This document shows, piece by piece, positions 27,354-35,381 of a stretch of DNA of 64,000 bases. Made by a program: the position numbers and the translations under genes. The stretch comes from CAINVV01 sp037129695 (lineage in GTDB: Bacteria; Bacteroidota; Bacteroidia; Bacteroidales; Prolixibacteraceae): the NCBI GenBank assembly GCA_037129695.1, contig JBAXUL010000002.1:38209-102208 (forward strand), written 5' to 3'. Positions within the stretch are counted from its first letter, which is position 1. Every line of letters begins with the position of its first letter. The notes under the pieces are model-generated. The model was not told the DNA's origin, searched no databases, and saw nothing but the letters and a program-made list of their open reading frames with translations.

Positions 27354-27812
27354 TTATTTGACCATTAAAACCTCTGCGATCGCCTTTTCAAGCGTTTCTC
27401 TGGGTACAGCACCTACTGTTGATCTTGGTTGGCCTTTTACAGGGATGAATAACAAGGTAGGCAAGCTGGAAATCCCCATGTTTTGAGCAAGGGATTGCTG
27501 TGCATCCGTATCGACTTTGTATACGATAATTTTCCCCTGGTATTTTTTGGCCATCTCTTCTACCAAAGGTGAAAGTTGCCGGCATGGACCGCACCAGGTT
27601 GCATAAAAGTCGATGATGACCGGTAAATTTCCCTCAAACTTCCAGGTTTTATTCAGGTCATAATTGAACACTTTCTGTTTAAATGACTCATTGGTCAACA
27701 CAATTACATTACCCGTACTTCCAGTGGAATTGGGTTTGACAGGATTCCCTGCATAACAGTTGCTCAGCATGAGCATCAAGGCCAAAGAAATGGGAAGGAT
27801 GATTTTTTTCAT
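27354..27812 (-). CDS. exported thioredoxin (TrxA-like)
   Basis: 152 aa from the ATG at 27812 (an earlier in-frame start at 27851 lacks support, since the signal peptide begins at 27812). The signal peptide contains MLMLSNCYA, which might be a lipoprotein site with an unusual Asn before Cys. A thioredoxin domain follows with the active site ATWCGPCRQ and the cis-Pro turn SSLPTLLF. It lies 32 bases after the DUF6132 gene and is expressed from the operator-bearing promoter at 28114. It would act on periplasmic disulfides or persulfides. Confidence 0.85.
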   Translation of the reverse strand: MKKIILPISLALMLMLSNCYAGNPVKPNSTGSTGNVIVLTNESFKQKVFNYDLNKTWKFEGNLPVIIDFYATWCGPCRQLSPLVEEMAKKYQGKIIVYKVDTDAQQSLAQNMGISSLPTLLFIPVKGQPRSTVGAVPRETLEKAIAEVLMVK

Positions 27813-27844
27813 GGTGTACGATTTGACGTGCCTATTGATTTTAC

Positions 27845-28090
27845 TTAACATTTACCCCTGCTGCAAGGACTGCTGACAGAGAACCATCCCATAAAGGCGC
27901 CCATCAGGGTACTTTGGTAAGGGTTGGTACTGATCGCGCAGGTGCCGGAGGAACAGCCGATAAAATAGTAATACAGAAATCCTGCCACTGCTCCCAGTAA
28001 GGTGGCAATGAATGGTCTAAGGAAGGTTTTCGAAGAAAAGAATTCTCTTGCGCTTTTTGGCTGGGAAGGGGTGCTGCAACTATTTTCCAT
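27845..28090 (-). CDS. DUF6132-type small membrane protein
   Basis: 81 aa. Two membrane segments flank GCSSGTCAISTNPYQSTLMGAFMG, close to the DUF6132 pattern (GCxSGxCPIxSNPY). An N-terminal Cys (NSCSTP) and the end SPCSRGKC add further Cys. Function is unknown; in other genomes I recall such genes beside thioredoxins and heavy-metal or sulfur genes, as here. The promoter carries the tandem 20-bp-period operator described separately. Confidence 0.8.
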   Translation of the reverse strand: MENSCSTPSQPKSAREFFSSKTFLRPFIATLLGAVAGFLYYYFIGCSSGTCAISTNPYQSTLMGAFMGWFSVSSPCSRGKC

Positions 28091-28113
28091 GATACATTTT
28101 GAGATTGATCATG

Positions 28114-28121
28114 CAAAGATA
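28114..28121 (-). promoter_or_regulatory. -7 promoter box of the DUF6132/thioredoxin unit
   Basis: Minus strand TATCTTTG is a full TAnnTTTG match, 23 bases before the DUF6132 ATG at 28090. The -33 region is covered by the tandem operator. Confidence 0.55.
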
Positions 28122-28130
28122 AATAACAAA

Positions 28131-28174
28131 AACGATAAATCGTTATAATATCACCCGAATCGTTATAATATCAC
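28131..28174. promoter_or_regulatory. tandem operator (site A), two identical 17-bp repeats
   Basis: AATCGTTATAATATCAC occurs twice without mismatch at 28138-28154 and 28158-28174, a period of 20 bp. AACGATAAATCGTT at 28131-28144 adds an inverted copy of the ATCGTT half. The repeats start 16 bases upstream of the -7 box of the DUF6132 gene. Related copies occur at 36620-36636 and 40509-40545, so a shared regulator is likely. Confidence 0.65.
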
Positions 28175-28182
28175 TAAGAATT

Positions 28183-28262
28183 TTTCAGGCAAAGCACGCA
28201 AAGTTACGCAAAGTTCTGTCATTTAAATATTTGCGATATTTTGCGAGCCTTGCAAGCATTTC
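28183..28262. repeat. dispersed cgcaaag-type noncoding repeat, copy 2
   Basis: It contains gcaaagcacgcaaagttacgcaaag-like iterations and, in inverted sense, tttgcgatattttgcgagccttgc, so the segment could form a loose stem. Related to the copies at 13.9, 41.4 and 57.9 kb. Confidence 0.5.
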
Positions 28263-28268
28263 TGATTT

Positions 28269-28370
28269 TTATCTTTTTTGCTCAAATTTTCTCAATGCCC
28301 AATCAACAGCATAAAAGGATACAGCAATCAGTATAGGCCAGCTACACAGCCAAAGTATCTGGGTTATCAT
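28269..28370 (-). CDS. candidate third subunit of cytochrome bd (CydX-like position)
   Basis: 33 aa, ATG at 28370, TAA at 28269-28271, starting 15 bases after the cydB stop. It starts MITQILWLCSWPILIAVSFY, one membrane segment, followed by a charged end (ALRKFEQKR). Size, topology and place match small cytochrome bd subunits such as CydX, but sequence identity to them is not evident. It has no neighbour of its own, and the sequence beyond it is repeat DNA. Confidence 0.6.
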   Translation of the reverse strand: MITQILWLCSWPILIAVSFYAVDWALRKFEQKR

Positions 28371-28385
28371 GGTAATATGATTTTA

Positions 28386-29558
28386 TTAATAAACATGTGA
28401 TTCATTTTCAAGTTCTTTGCTATCCATCTTCTTGCTGTCTATGGCGCGCCATGCGAACCAGATGTAGACAATGACAAAAGGAACGAGCAGAGAGACATAA
28501 CTCATGACCGTGAGCGTGTATTGACTGGAAGAGCTGTTTTCGATGGTGAGTGAGCTCTGCAGATCGGAGGAGGAAGGATAATAGGCAGTGTCGTTCAATC
28601 CTGCCAGAAGAAACAACGCGAAGACAGTCAGGATTGTCCCGATACCTGCACCCCAAATACCCTTAGTACTGCATTTGACGAAGCATGTCAGTGGCCGGAT
28701 GATTCCAAGCAGTACCAGGGCAACCCCCAGCACGAAAATGAGGGCAACAACTGGCATTTGAAGTAAGTTGTGCAGGTATTTGAAGGATTCGAGGGATACT
28801 TCCTTCGTTTGAGGATTCACGGCAAAGCCTGAGGAGAGTAAAGTCCAGAAGGTAAAACCCAGGAAAAAAACCACGAAAGGAATGGCGTTGATCAGGAGCT
28901 GTTTCTTGATACGCTCCATCATCACTGCATGGTTGAGCCGGTTCATGAAATAGAGCAGTGCCAGAACTCTGGCAAGGAAGAATACGGTCAGTCCGAGCAG
29001 AAGATTATGAGGATTCAGCGCCGCTTCCAGTCCGTGAGCGGGTCCTGTCCATTCAGATATTACAGGCATTTTATCCCCGGTAAGCCGTGTGATATTCATG
29101 AAATTGATGGAGAATTGAGATCCTGTGAAAAAGGTTGCCACGGCAGTTCCAATCAACACCGGCGCCAATATGCCGTTGGCGAGCAAAAAGGTTTCGTAGG
29201 TTCTTTTTCCAAGAAAATTCCCGGCTTTGCTCCTGTATTCGTAGGAGACAGCCTGAACGATGAAAGCGAACAGGATTAAAATCCAGACCCAGTAAGCTCC
29301 CCCGAAACTGGTTGAATAAAACAGTGGAAAGGAGGCGAAAAAGGCACCTCCAAAGGTGACAAGCGTCGTAAAGGTGAATTCCCACTTGCGTCCCAAAAGA
29401 TTGATCAGCATGGTGCGTTCATCGTCCGTTTTTCCAATTGTATAGATCAACGTTTGTCCACCCTGGACAAACATCAGGAAAACCAGGATTGCGCCTAAAA
29501 GGGAGACCACCATCCACCAATAATGTTGAAGAAAAGAATAGGATAATATTTCAGTCAT
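28386..29558 (-). CDS. cydB: cytochrome bd ubiquinol oxidase subunit II
   Basis: 390 aa from the ATG at 29558 (MTEILSYSFLQHYWWMVV), four bases after the cydA stop. I prefer this to an in-frame ATG at 29609, which lies inside cydA. About eight to nine membrane segments are visible, as expected for CydB, which pairs with CydA to build the oxidase. The length of 390 is normal. A 33-residue candidate small subunit follows. Confidence 0.92.
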   Translation of the reverse strand: MTEILSYSFLQHYWWMVVSLLGAILVFLMFVQGGQTLIYTIGKTDDERTMLINLLGRKWEFTFTTLVTFGGAFFASFPLFYSTSFGGAYWVWILILFAFIVQAVSYEYRSKAGNFLGKRTYETFLLANGILAPVLIGTAVATFFTGSQFSINFMNITRLTGDKMPVISEWTGPAHGLEAALNPHNLLLGLTVFFLARVLALLYFMNRLNHAVMMERIKKQLLINAIPFVVFFLGFTFWTLLSSGFAVNPQTKEVSLESFKYLHNLLQMPVVALIFVLGVALVLLGIIRPLTCFVKCSTKGIWGAGIGTILTVFALFLLAGLNDTAYYPSSSDLQSSLTIENSSSSQYTLTVMSYVSLLVPFVIVYIWFAWRAIDSKKMDSKELENESHVY

Positions 29559-29562
29559 GGCT

Positions 29563-31152
29563 TTAGTTTTTTGCAGGTTGGTTTTTCTCAGATAATTGCC
29601 CGCCAGCAACAGTCAACTCTTCAGGCCCTTTTTTGATTTGGGTGGTCATGATTGTTACCTCGGCGATCAGCAATCCTGTAAAAAGGAGAAAGAACATCCA
29701 GAAAGTGATTTGTACAGAGAATGAACTTATCTGCGAGACAGCAGCAATGGTGGGAAGGATATCCTGAATGACCCAGGGTTGGCGGCCAACTTCCGCCACC
29801 ACCCATCCCAGTTCGGAGGCAATGTAGGCAAGAGGAATGGACCAAAGTGCGGTATAAAGGATAAACCTTTTCTTTTCGATCTTATTTCTGAGGGTTAACA
29901 GGAGGACGACCAGAAACAGCAATCCAAAGTGCATTCCCAATCCAACCATGATCCTGAAGGAATAGAAGGTGGTAGGAACACTTGGAACCAATTCATGCAT
30001 ATCGCGGCCGGCATAGTAGCCATACCCGAAATTGGCATAATTGGCTTCAAAGCTGGTAAGAGCCTCCTTTGCCAGACTGTCATTTCCTGCTTTTCGTGCA
30101 TTTTTATAGGCAGCCAGAGCTTGGATGGCAATTTTTCCCTTCTCACTTCTTTCCTTGTAGGAGATGATATTGTGCTCCGGATTTCCATGGACAAGGTCTT
30201 TGATTCCGGGAACATAGGCATTCGGATCAAGAAAAGCCATATAGGAAAGCATATTGGGTATTTCGATGGTAAACCTGAAATCCTGTTTTTTGTGGGCACG
30301 CTCCAGTTCATCCACTTTTAGAATTCCGATTGCAACCAATGGCGCATTCTGCTGACCCACATACAAATTTTCCATGGCGGCAAATTTCATCGGCTGGTAT
30401 TTGGCCATATTTCGTGCAGATCCGTCGCCGGTCAGAATGACAAATGCCGTTGTCAGCAAGCCGAAGACAGAAGCGATGATGATACTTCTTTTGGCAAAAA
30501 GGTGTTCTCGGTTTTTCAGCAGATACCAGGCACTGATGCCTATCATAAATACGGAAGCAAGTACGTACCCGGATGAAATGGTGTGCAGGAATTTATTGAT
30601 GGCAACAGGGGAGAAGAGCACTTCCCAGAAGTTGACCATTTCGTTGCGGGCTGTATCCGGATTAAACCTCATCCCGGCAGGATTCTGCATCCATCCATTG
30701 GCTACCAGGATCCACAAGGCGGAAAGGTTGGAACCAATCGCTACCAGCCAGGTTGAAAGAAGGTGGAATTTTTTGCTCACCTTATTCCAGCCAAAGAACA
30801 TCACGGCAATAAAGGTGCTTTCCAGAAAGAAGGCCATGATTCCTTCGATGGCCAGTGGTGCCCCGAAGATGTCACCGACAAACCAGGAATAGTTGGACCA
30901 GTTGGTTCCGAATTCAAACTCAAGGATGATGCCTGTTGCAACTCCAATGGCGAAGTTGATACCGAAAATTGTCATCCAGAATTTTGTAATTCTTTTCCAT
31001 TCAGGGTCACCGGTGCGAACGTACAAGGTCTCCATAAATGCGACAATAAATGAAAGTCCCAGTGTAAGCGGAACAAACAACCAATGGTACATGGCTGTTA
31101 ATGCGAATTGCGCTCTTGACCAATCGACAAGCGAGAAATCGATGTTTTCCAT
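29563..31152 (-). CDS. cydA: cytochrome bd ubiquinol oxidase subunit I
   Basis: 529 aa. Conserved CydA features: the haem ligand His at residue 23 (ALTAMYHWLFVPLTLG), the quinol-binding Q-loop with KVDELERAHKKQ near residue 250, and GRQPWVIQDILPT near residue 440. The oxidase takes electrons from quinol to O2 with high affinity, giving an outlet for the quinol made by SQR under low oxygen. It is preceded by DUF4492, as usual in this phylum. Confidence 0.96.
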   Translation of the reverse strand: MENIDFSLVDWSRAQFALTAMYHWLFVPLTLGLSFIVAFMETLYVRTGDPEWKRITKFWMTIFGINFAIGVATGIILEFEFGTNWSNYSWFVGDIFGAPLAIEGIMAFFLESTFIAVMFFGWNKVSKKFHLLSTWLVAIGSNLSALWILVANGWMQNPAGMRFNPDTARNEMVNFWEVLFSPVAINKFLHTISSGYVLASVFMIGISAWYLLKNREHLFAKRSIIIASVFGLLTTAFVILTGDGSARNMAKYQPMKFAAMENLYVGQQNAPLVAIGILKVDELERAHKKQDFRFTIEIPNMLSYMAFLDPNAYVPGIKDLVHGNPEHNIISYKERSEKGKIAIQALAAYKNARKAGNDSLAKEALTSFEANYANFGYGYYAGRDMHELVPSVPTTFYSFRIMVGLGMHFGLLFLVVLLLTLRNKIEKKRFILYTALWSIPLAYIASELGWVVAEVGRQPWVIQDILPTIAAVSQISSFSVQITFWMFFLLFTGLLIAEVTIMTTQIKKGPEELTVAGGQLSEKNQPAKN

Positions 31153-31157
31153 ATTTA

Positions 31158-31367
31158 TTATTTAGTGAGTTGTTCGAGGACGTGATTGCTTCGTTGTCCG
31201 TCTGTTTGAAAGTTGGATTTCAGAAAATCCGGAAAGAAAAATATTCTGAGCACAAAAAAAATAATGATCAGTTTAATCAGGATAATGGTCCAGAGTTTCT
31301 TTCCAAGCTTCATTTTCATGAATCCCTGGTAATAAAACAGAAAAATTTTAGTGAAAAGATCTTTCAT
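31158..31367 (-). CDS. DUF4492 small membrane protein of the cyd operon
   Basis: 69 aa with one strong hydrophobic segment (LWTIILIKLIIIFFVLRIFFF) between basic regions. The position directly upstream of cydA (5-base gap) is the known location of DUF4492 in Bacteroidota cytochrome bd operons. Probable role in assembly or stability of the oxidase; not proven. Confidence 0.85.
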   Translation of the reverse strand: MKDLFTKIFLFYYQGFMKMKLGKKLWTIILIKLIIIFFVLRIFFFPDFLKSNFQTDGQRSNHVLEQLTK

Positions 31368-31462
31368 GCAGCTTAAAGGGAGAAGGGATGGTCGTTAGTA
31401 CCAATCATCTTGCGAACTAAGATCGGAAAGAGTTCATCCAAATCAATTCAAACAGTTTGTTT

Positions 31463-31849
31463 TTAATGACTGCACTGATGACCGCCTGTTTCTGATTGTG
31501 GATTGTCATGATGGTGGCAGCTTTCGCCGCTGTCAAGAATGAGTCCTGAAAGATAGCGTTGCACCACGTCAGTCGATTCTCCGCTACATCCTCTTACCAC
31601 TTCTATGCCAGCACGATTTAATACGTTGATGGCTCCATTCCCGATGCCACCGGCCAGCATTACGGTCACGCCATCAGCGGCTAATATTCCGGCAATATTC
31701 GATTTGCAACCGCATCCCTCAACGGATGGGATTCTATCTAAGTCGGTAATTCTCTTGTTCTGAGAGATGTTAAATACATCATAAAAACTGCAATGGCCGA
31801 AATGGTCATCCACTTGATTGGTACTCGTAACCGGAACAGCTATTTTCAT
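31463..31849 (-). CDS. NifX/NafY-like dinitrogenase cofactor family protein
   Basis: 128 aa. The Nitro_FeMo-Co fold is marked by MKIAVPV, DDHFGHC and GNGAINVLNRAGIEVV. Cys/His-rich parts (GCGCKS; tail SCHHHDN and HQCSH) may bind iron-sulfur or metal. Such proteins often act outside nitrogen fixation beside DUF134 regulators, as here (14-base gap). The last residues are His/Cys-rich, which suggests metal storage or sensing (inference). Confidence 0.85.
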   Translation of the reverse strand: MKIAVPVTSTNQVDDHFGHCSFYDVFNISQNKRITDLDRIPSVEGCGCKSNIAGILAADGVTVMLAGGIGNGAINVLNRAGIEVVRGCSGESTDVVQRYLSGLILDSGESCHHHDNPQSETGGHQCSH

Positions 31850-31863
31850 TTTTCGGATAAATA

Positions 31864-32271
31864 TTACTGGTTGATTCTGATTAACTCGTTATTTGCAAAT
31901 GAATTGCATCCATTGCATTTGATATGATTTTCCAGTCCGCCGAATAATTTGAAGCATTTTTGGCACTTATACCATTGCTTTTCAAATTCGACATTTCCAC
32001 CTTCAATCCTGATGGCCATACCTTCCACAAATGCTCTTGCAATTTTCTTGAGTGCCCTGTTGTAGATCCTTGTAAATGTTGGCCTTGAGATCCCCATCAG
32101 TTCAGCTGCAGCCTCTTGTGGCATATCCTGATAATTAACCAGATTGATGCTTTCAAATTCATCAAAGTGAAGCTCCAGAACCTTTAGTTCGGAGAGTGGC
32201 ATGCCGAATGGTTTGAATCCAGACATTTTCGGTGGATTGACAACTCTTCTGTGAATGGTGGGTCTTGGCAT
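31864..32271 (-). CDS. DUF134 (sigma-70 region 4-like HTH) regulator
   Basis: 135 aa. The DUF134 start MPRPTIHRRV is followed by a helix-turn-helix (PQEAAAELMGISRPTFTRIYNRALKKIA) similar to sigma region 4, then a zinc-ribbon-like Cys pair set at the end (CQKCFKLFG, CNGC). It probably controls its own operon with the NifX-like gene and perhaps the cyd genes. A palindrome sits beside its promoter box. Confidence 0.88.
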   Translation of the reverse strand: MPRPTIHRRVVNPPKMSGFKPFGMPLSELKVLELHFDEFESINLVNYQDMPQEAAAELMGISRPTFTRIYNRALKKIARAFVEGMAIRIEGGNVEFEKQWYKCQKCFKLFGGLENHIKCNGCNSFANNELIRINQ

Positions 32272-32364
32272 TCCTTTCTGTTTTAAGTATTACATCCGAA
32301 TTGTTTATCGGGAAAAGTTCCAGCTGCGACGCAATGAAACGGTGGGTGCACCATTTAATTCTTA

Positions 32365-32388
32365 CAAATATAATGAACCTGCGTTCAT
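32365..32388 (-). promoter_or_regulatory. DUF134 promoter with adjacent palindrome
   Basis: Minus strand TATATTTG (32365-32372) is a full TAnnTTTG box. Next to it is ATGAAC-CTGC-GTTCAT (32373-32388), a perfect 6-bp inverted repeat. This is a plausible operator, perhaps for DUF134 itself. It is unlike the 17-bp repeats at 28.1 kb. Confidence 0.45.
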
Positions 32389-32575
32389 AATACGATAATT
32401 GGAAGAATATTATTGTGTTCCGGATTAAGATGGAAATTTTGCGCTAGAGGAAACTTCAGATTGCTCCGGCAACTTATCTGAAGCCTCAGAAAAACAGCGG
32501 ACGCAGATTATTTTTTTGTTCGGAAATAATGTGTTCAGGAATGTGGAAGCTTCTCAATCAGTGGCATGGGTGATT

Positions 32576-32619
32576 ACAGATCAGGACCATAAGAAATTAT
32601 TCCCGTGGTCCTGATCTGT
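32576..32619. repeat. perfect 14-bp inverted repeat (hairpin)
   Basis: ACAGATCAGGACCA (32576-32589) and TGGTCCTGATCTGT (32606-32619) are exact inverted copies with a 16-base loop. The hairpin lies between the end of the TlpA gene (32777) and the DUF134 promoter. It could end transcription of the TlpA unit, though neither side has a T-run. The rest of 32389-32776 shows no gene. Confidence 0.6.
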
Positions 32620-32776
32620 GCTATTTGGGTGATTGTTTACCGGAAACGAGCAGTCAGTGATTTGGGCTGTTTTCAGCCTAAATCATTACTCTGTGATTTG
32701 GAACAACGAAGAGGTTCGATGGGACTGCAAATCGAAGTCGAATTTTGATAAATATTAATTTAGGAATCCCCGCTTC

Positions 32777-33298
32777 TTATTTTTTCAGATATCCGGCGAT
32801 TCGCTTTTCCAGTTCATCTCCATGGAGGTTTTTAGCCAGGATGATTCCTTTGCCATCAATTAAAATATTAAAGGGTAATTCCTGAATGTTATATGCCTTT
32901 GCAACGGGCGATTTCCAAAATTTCAGGTCACTTACCTGTGTCCAGGAAATTTTTTTGGACTTGACAAAATTCTCCCAGTTGGGTTTTTTGGCATCCAGTG
33001 AGACTCCATAGATTTCAAATCCTTTCGCATTGGTGAAGCCGGAGGTTTTAAATTTCAGATACAGCCTTGCCATCTCCGTTTGTTCTTCAACGCAGGGAGA
33101 GCACCAGGTCGCCCAAAAATCTAACAGCACCAGTTTTCCTTTTAGCGAGGATAATGTTACTACCTTGCCGTTCAGATCGGGCAGTGAAATTTCGGGTGCC
33201 ATATTCCCGGTTTCGAGTCCGGTTGACTGTGCAAGTAAATTCGAAAAGCCAGCACTGGAAATCAGAAATAGAACTGCAAAAATTAGGTTCTTCATCAT
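32777..33298 (-). CDS. TlpA/ResA-like exported thioredoxin
   Basis: 173 aa from ATG codons at 33298/33295 (an earlier in-frame ATG at 33322 would overlap the upstream gene and precede the signal peptide). The signal peptide (NLIFAVLFLISSAGFSNLLAQ) leads to an AhpC/TSA-type thioredoxin fold with the active site WATWCSPCVEE. A long insert after the first helix (GFTNAKGFEIYGVSLD) is usual in the family. Only 16 bases separate it from the rhodanese-like lipoprotein gene, so both probably work in one periplasmic thiol path. Confidence 0.88.
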   Translation of the reverse strand: MMKNLIFAVLFLISSAGFSNLLAQSTGLETGNMAPEISLPDLNGKVVTLSSLKGKLVLLDFWATWCSPCVEEQTEMARLYLKFKTSGFTNAKGFEIYGVSLDAKKPNWENFVKSKKISWTQVSDLKFWKSPVAKAYNIQELPFNILIDGKGIILAKNLHGDELEKRIAGYLKK

Positions 33299-33314
33299 AG
33301 CCGTATTCGGGTGA

Positions 33315-33764
33315 TTATTCACTCATTGGATAGCCCTTGTCAATCCAGTCGACTTTCACGTTTTGGGGCAGGTTGAGGAGTTTGTAATTCGTGAATTGCA
33401 TATTTTTGAGAAGCTCCATGGCCGGGCGGATATTGGGGCACCTTGAAAAAGGACAGCAACCGCAGTAAACGACAATCTGCGCATTCTTGGGCAGTTTTCC
33501 AAGCTTTTGTTTTAAGACATTCAGATTGTCAGCCACCATGGCCGGGCCAATATCAATTGAACCTTTAATAATTGCCTGCATGCCGATACTAAATACGATT
33601 GGCTGAGCAGATTTTGGATTGTTGAGTGTTTTGGCCAAATCGGCAGGTGCCAGCAACTGCTGTTGGGTCCAGGGGTCATTTTGTCCCTGGGAAGATGAGA
33701 AGCAGGAGGCAAAGGAGGAAGTCGCGATTGCCAGTAGTAGGATCATTGAGATTCTAATTTTCAT
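33315..33764 (-). CDS. rhodanese-like lipoprotein with Cys-rich active loop
   Basis: 149 aa. Lipoprotein signal (SSFASCF). The body resembles rhodanese, including IVVYCGCCPFSRCPNIRPAMELL where the catalytic Cys loop is found; here the loop has C-x-CC-x4-C instead of one Cys. The standard DxR motif is not obvious. Its partner downstream is a TlpA-like protein. Periplasmic persulfide or metal chemistry is plausible, without a firm substrate. Confidence 0.7.
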   Translation of the reverse strand: MKIRISMILLLAIATSSFASCFSSSQGQNDPWTQQQLLAPADLAKTLNNPKSAQPIVFSIGMQAIIKGSIDIGPAMVADNLNVLKQKLGKLPKNAQIVVYCGCCPFSRCPNIRPAMELLKNMQFTNYKLLNLPQNVKVDWIDKGYPMSE

Positions 33765-33889
33765 TTCTATGGATGTATAAATAGTTAAAATGCTAATAAT
33801 TAATAAATTGGTGTATTTTGTCTGAAATTGATCAGCTTCATATTACGAAGCCCATGAAATTCGAAAATTCCAGTCAGGGGAACACGATT

Positions 33890-35365
33890 TTATTCAAGTT
33901 CGAACCAGGGAACGACAAAAACAGTTTTGTCTTCGACTTCCTTGAAGTGTCTGAATTCATTGGTCTTATTGACATAGATGTAATCTTTTTCCCATTCCAG
34001 ATGGTTGATCTGAATTTGGCTGATCGCTTCCAGGATAAAGTACAACTCCTCGTTGGTCATTGTTGGATGCAGTGATAGCCTGATCCATCCCGGTTTTCGT
34101 GAAAGATCCCCAAAGTTGATCAGGTCTGTGATATGCCTGGACTGATCGTAGGACACATCCAGCAGGAAGTGGCCATAGGTTCCGGCGCAGGCACATCCCC
34201 CACGCACCTGAATACCAAAACGGTCATTCAGTATTTTTACCACCAGATTGAAATGAACCTCCTCCAGATAAAATGAGATAATTCCTAATCGTTGGTGAAT
34301 GTTGTCTGCAAGAATATGCAATTTTGGAATCTTCGGCATCTCCCTGAAAATAATCCCGACCAGTTCTTTTTCCCTGGTGCTAATCTGCTCAATACCCATT
34401 TGGTTTTTCAAGCGGATGCTTAATGCAGCTTTGATTGTCTGAAGGAATCCGGGTGTTCCGCCATCTTCACGGGCTTCGATGTCATCCACATATTTGAATT
34501 CCCCCCACGGATTGGTCCAGTCGACCGTTCCACCGCCCGGATTATCAGGTACGGCACTGGTATAGATGGCCGAGTTGAAAACCATGACACCGGAACTTCC
34601 GGGTCCGCCGAGAAATTTATGAGGTGAGAAAAAGATGGCATCCAAAGCTTCCATCGGATTCGCGGGATGCATATCGATTTTGGAATAAGGTGCGGAGGCA
34701 GCAAAATCAATGAAGCATAAGCCCCCGTTTTCGTGCATGATCCTGGCCATTTCGTGGTAAGGAGTGGCTATTCCGGTTACGTTGGAACAGGCTGTAAAGG
34801 AACCAATCTTCATTTTCCGTCCTTTGTATTTTTCCAGTTCAATCCGAAGTTGGTCCAGGTCGATCAAGAGCTCCTTATCCGGCATCAGTTGTACCACATC
34901 CGCGATCGTTTCCAGCCACGAAGTATGATTGGAGTGATGTTCCATGTGGGTAATAAAAACGACCGGGCGCTCTTCCTCACCAAAACAATCCTGTTTGCAG
35001 AATTTGGCCATGGATCGGAAGCCCAGAATGCGTTGTAATTTATTGATTACCGTGGTCATACCGGCCCCGGCATTGATAATTACATCATTTGGTCCCGCGT
35101 TTACATGTTGCTTGATAATATGCTGCGCATAATGGTAGGCTTTCGTCATCAAAACTCCGGTCTCGCTGGCATCGGTATGGGTGTTCCCGACAAAAGGGCC
35201 AAACCGCTTTAACAGTGCATCTTCAATCGGAGCATAAAGCCGGCCACTTGCGATCCAGTCTCCATAAACTATTTTCTGTGTTCCGTATGGAGATTCGAAG
35301 GTTTGATCGATCCCAATAATCTTCTCCCTGAACTTTTTGAAATAGGCTTCCATCTCTGCTGACAT
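33890..35365 (-). CDS. class-V aminotransferase (cysteine desulfurase/selenocysteine lyase-like)
   Basis: 491 aa. PLP enzyme: Lys250 in FFSPHKFLGGPGSSG is the Schiff-base lysine and D220 (CFIDFAASAPYS) binds the pyridine nitrogen. A Cys-rich loop RGGCACAGTYGHFLL lies near residue 400. It is longer than the usual 400-residue NifS/CsdA enzymes, with an extra C-terminal segment of about 90 residues. It follows DUF1847 by 16 bases. Sulfur or selenium mobilisation from Cys/Sec is the likely reaction, but another substrate is possible because the active-site Cys cannot be placed by eye. Confidence 0.82.
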   Translation of the reverse strand: MSAEMEAYFKKFREKIIGIDQTFESPYGTQKIVYGDWIASGRLYAPIEDALLKRFGPFVGNTHTDASETGVLMTKAYHYAQHIIKQHVNAGPNDVIINAGAGMTTVINKLQRILGFRSMAKFCKQDCFGEEERPVVFITHMEHHSNHTSWLETIADVVQLMPDKELLIDLDQLRIELEKYKGRKMKIGSFTACSNVTGIATPYHEMARIMHENGGLCFIDFAASAPYSKIDMHPANPMEALDAIFFSPHKFLGGPGSSGVMVFNSAIYTSAVPDNPGGGTVDWTNPWGEFKYVDDIEAREDGGTPGFLQTIKAALSIRLKNQMGIEQISTREKELVGIIFREMPKIPKLHILADNIHQRLGIISFYLEEVHFNLVVKILNDRFGIQVRGGCACAGTYGHFLLDVSYDQSRHITDLINFGDLSRKPGWIRLSLHPTMTNEELYFILEAISQIQINHLEWEKDYIYVNKTNEFRHFKEVEDKTVFVVPWFELE

Positions 35366-35381
35366 CGTGGAAATATGGTTT

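Noticed and set aside
28131..28174. CRISPR-like array
   Set aside because: Only two repeats with a 3-base gap, at a promoter; no spacers and no cas genes.
31463..31849. Evidence for nitrogen fixation
   Set aside because: NifX-like fold proteins occur widely outside nif clusters and no nifHDK is present.
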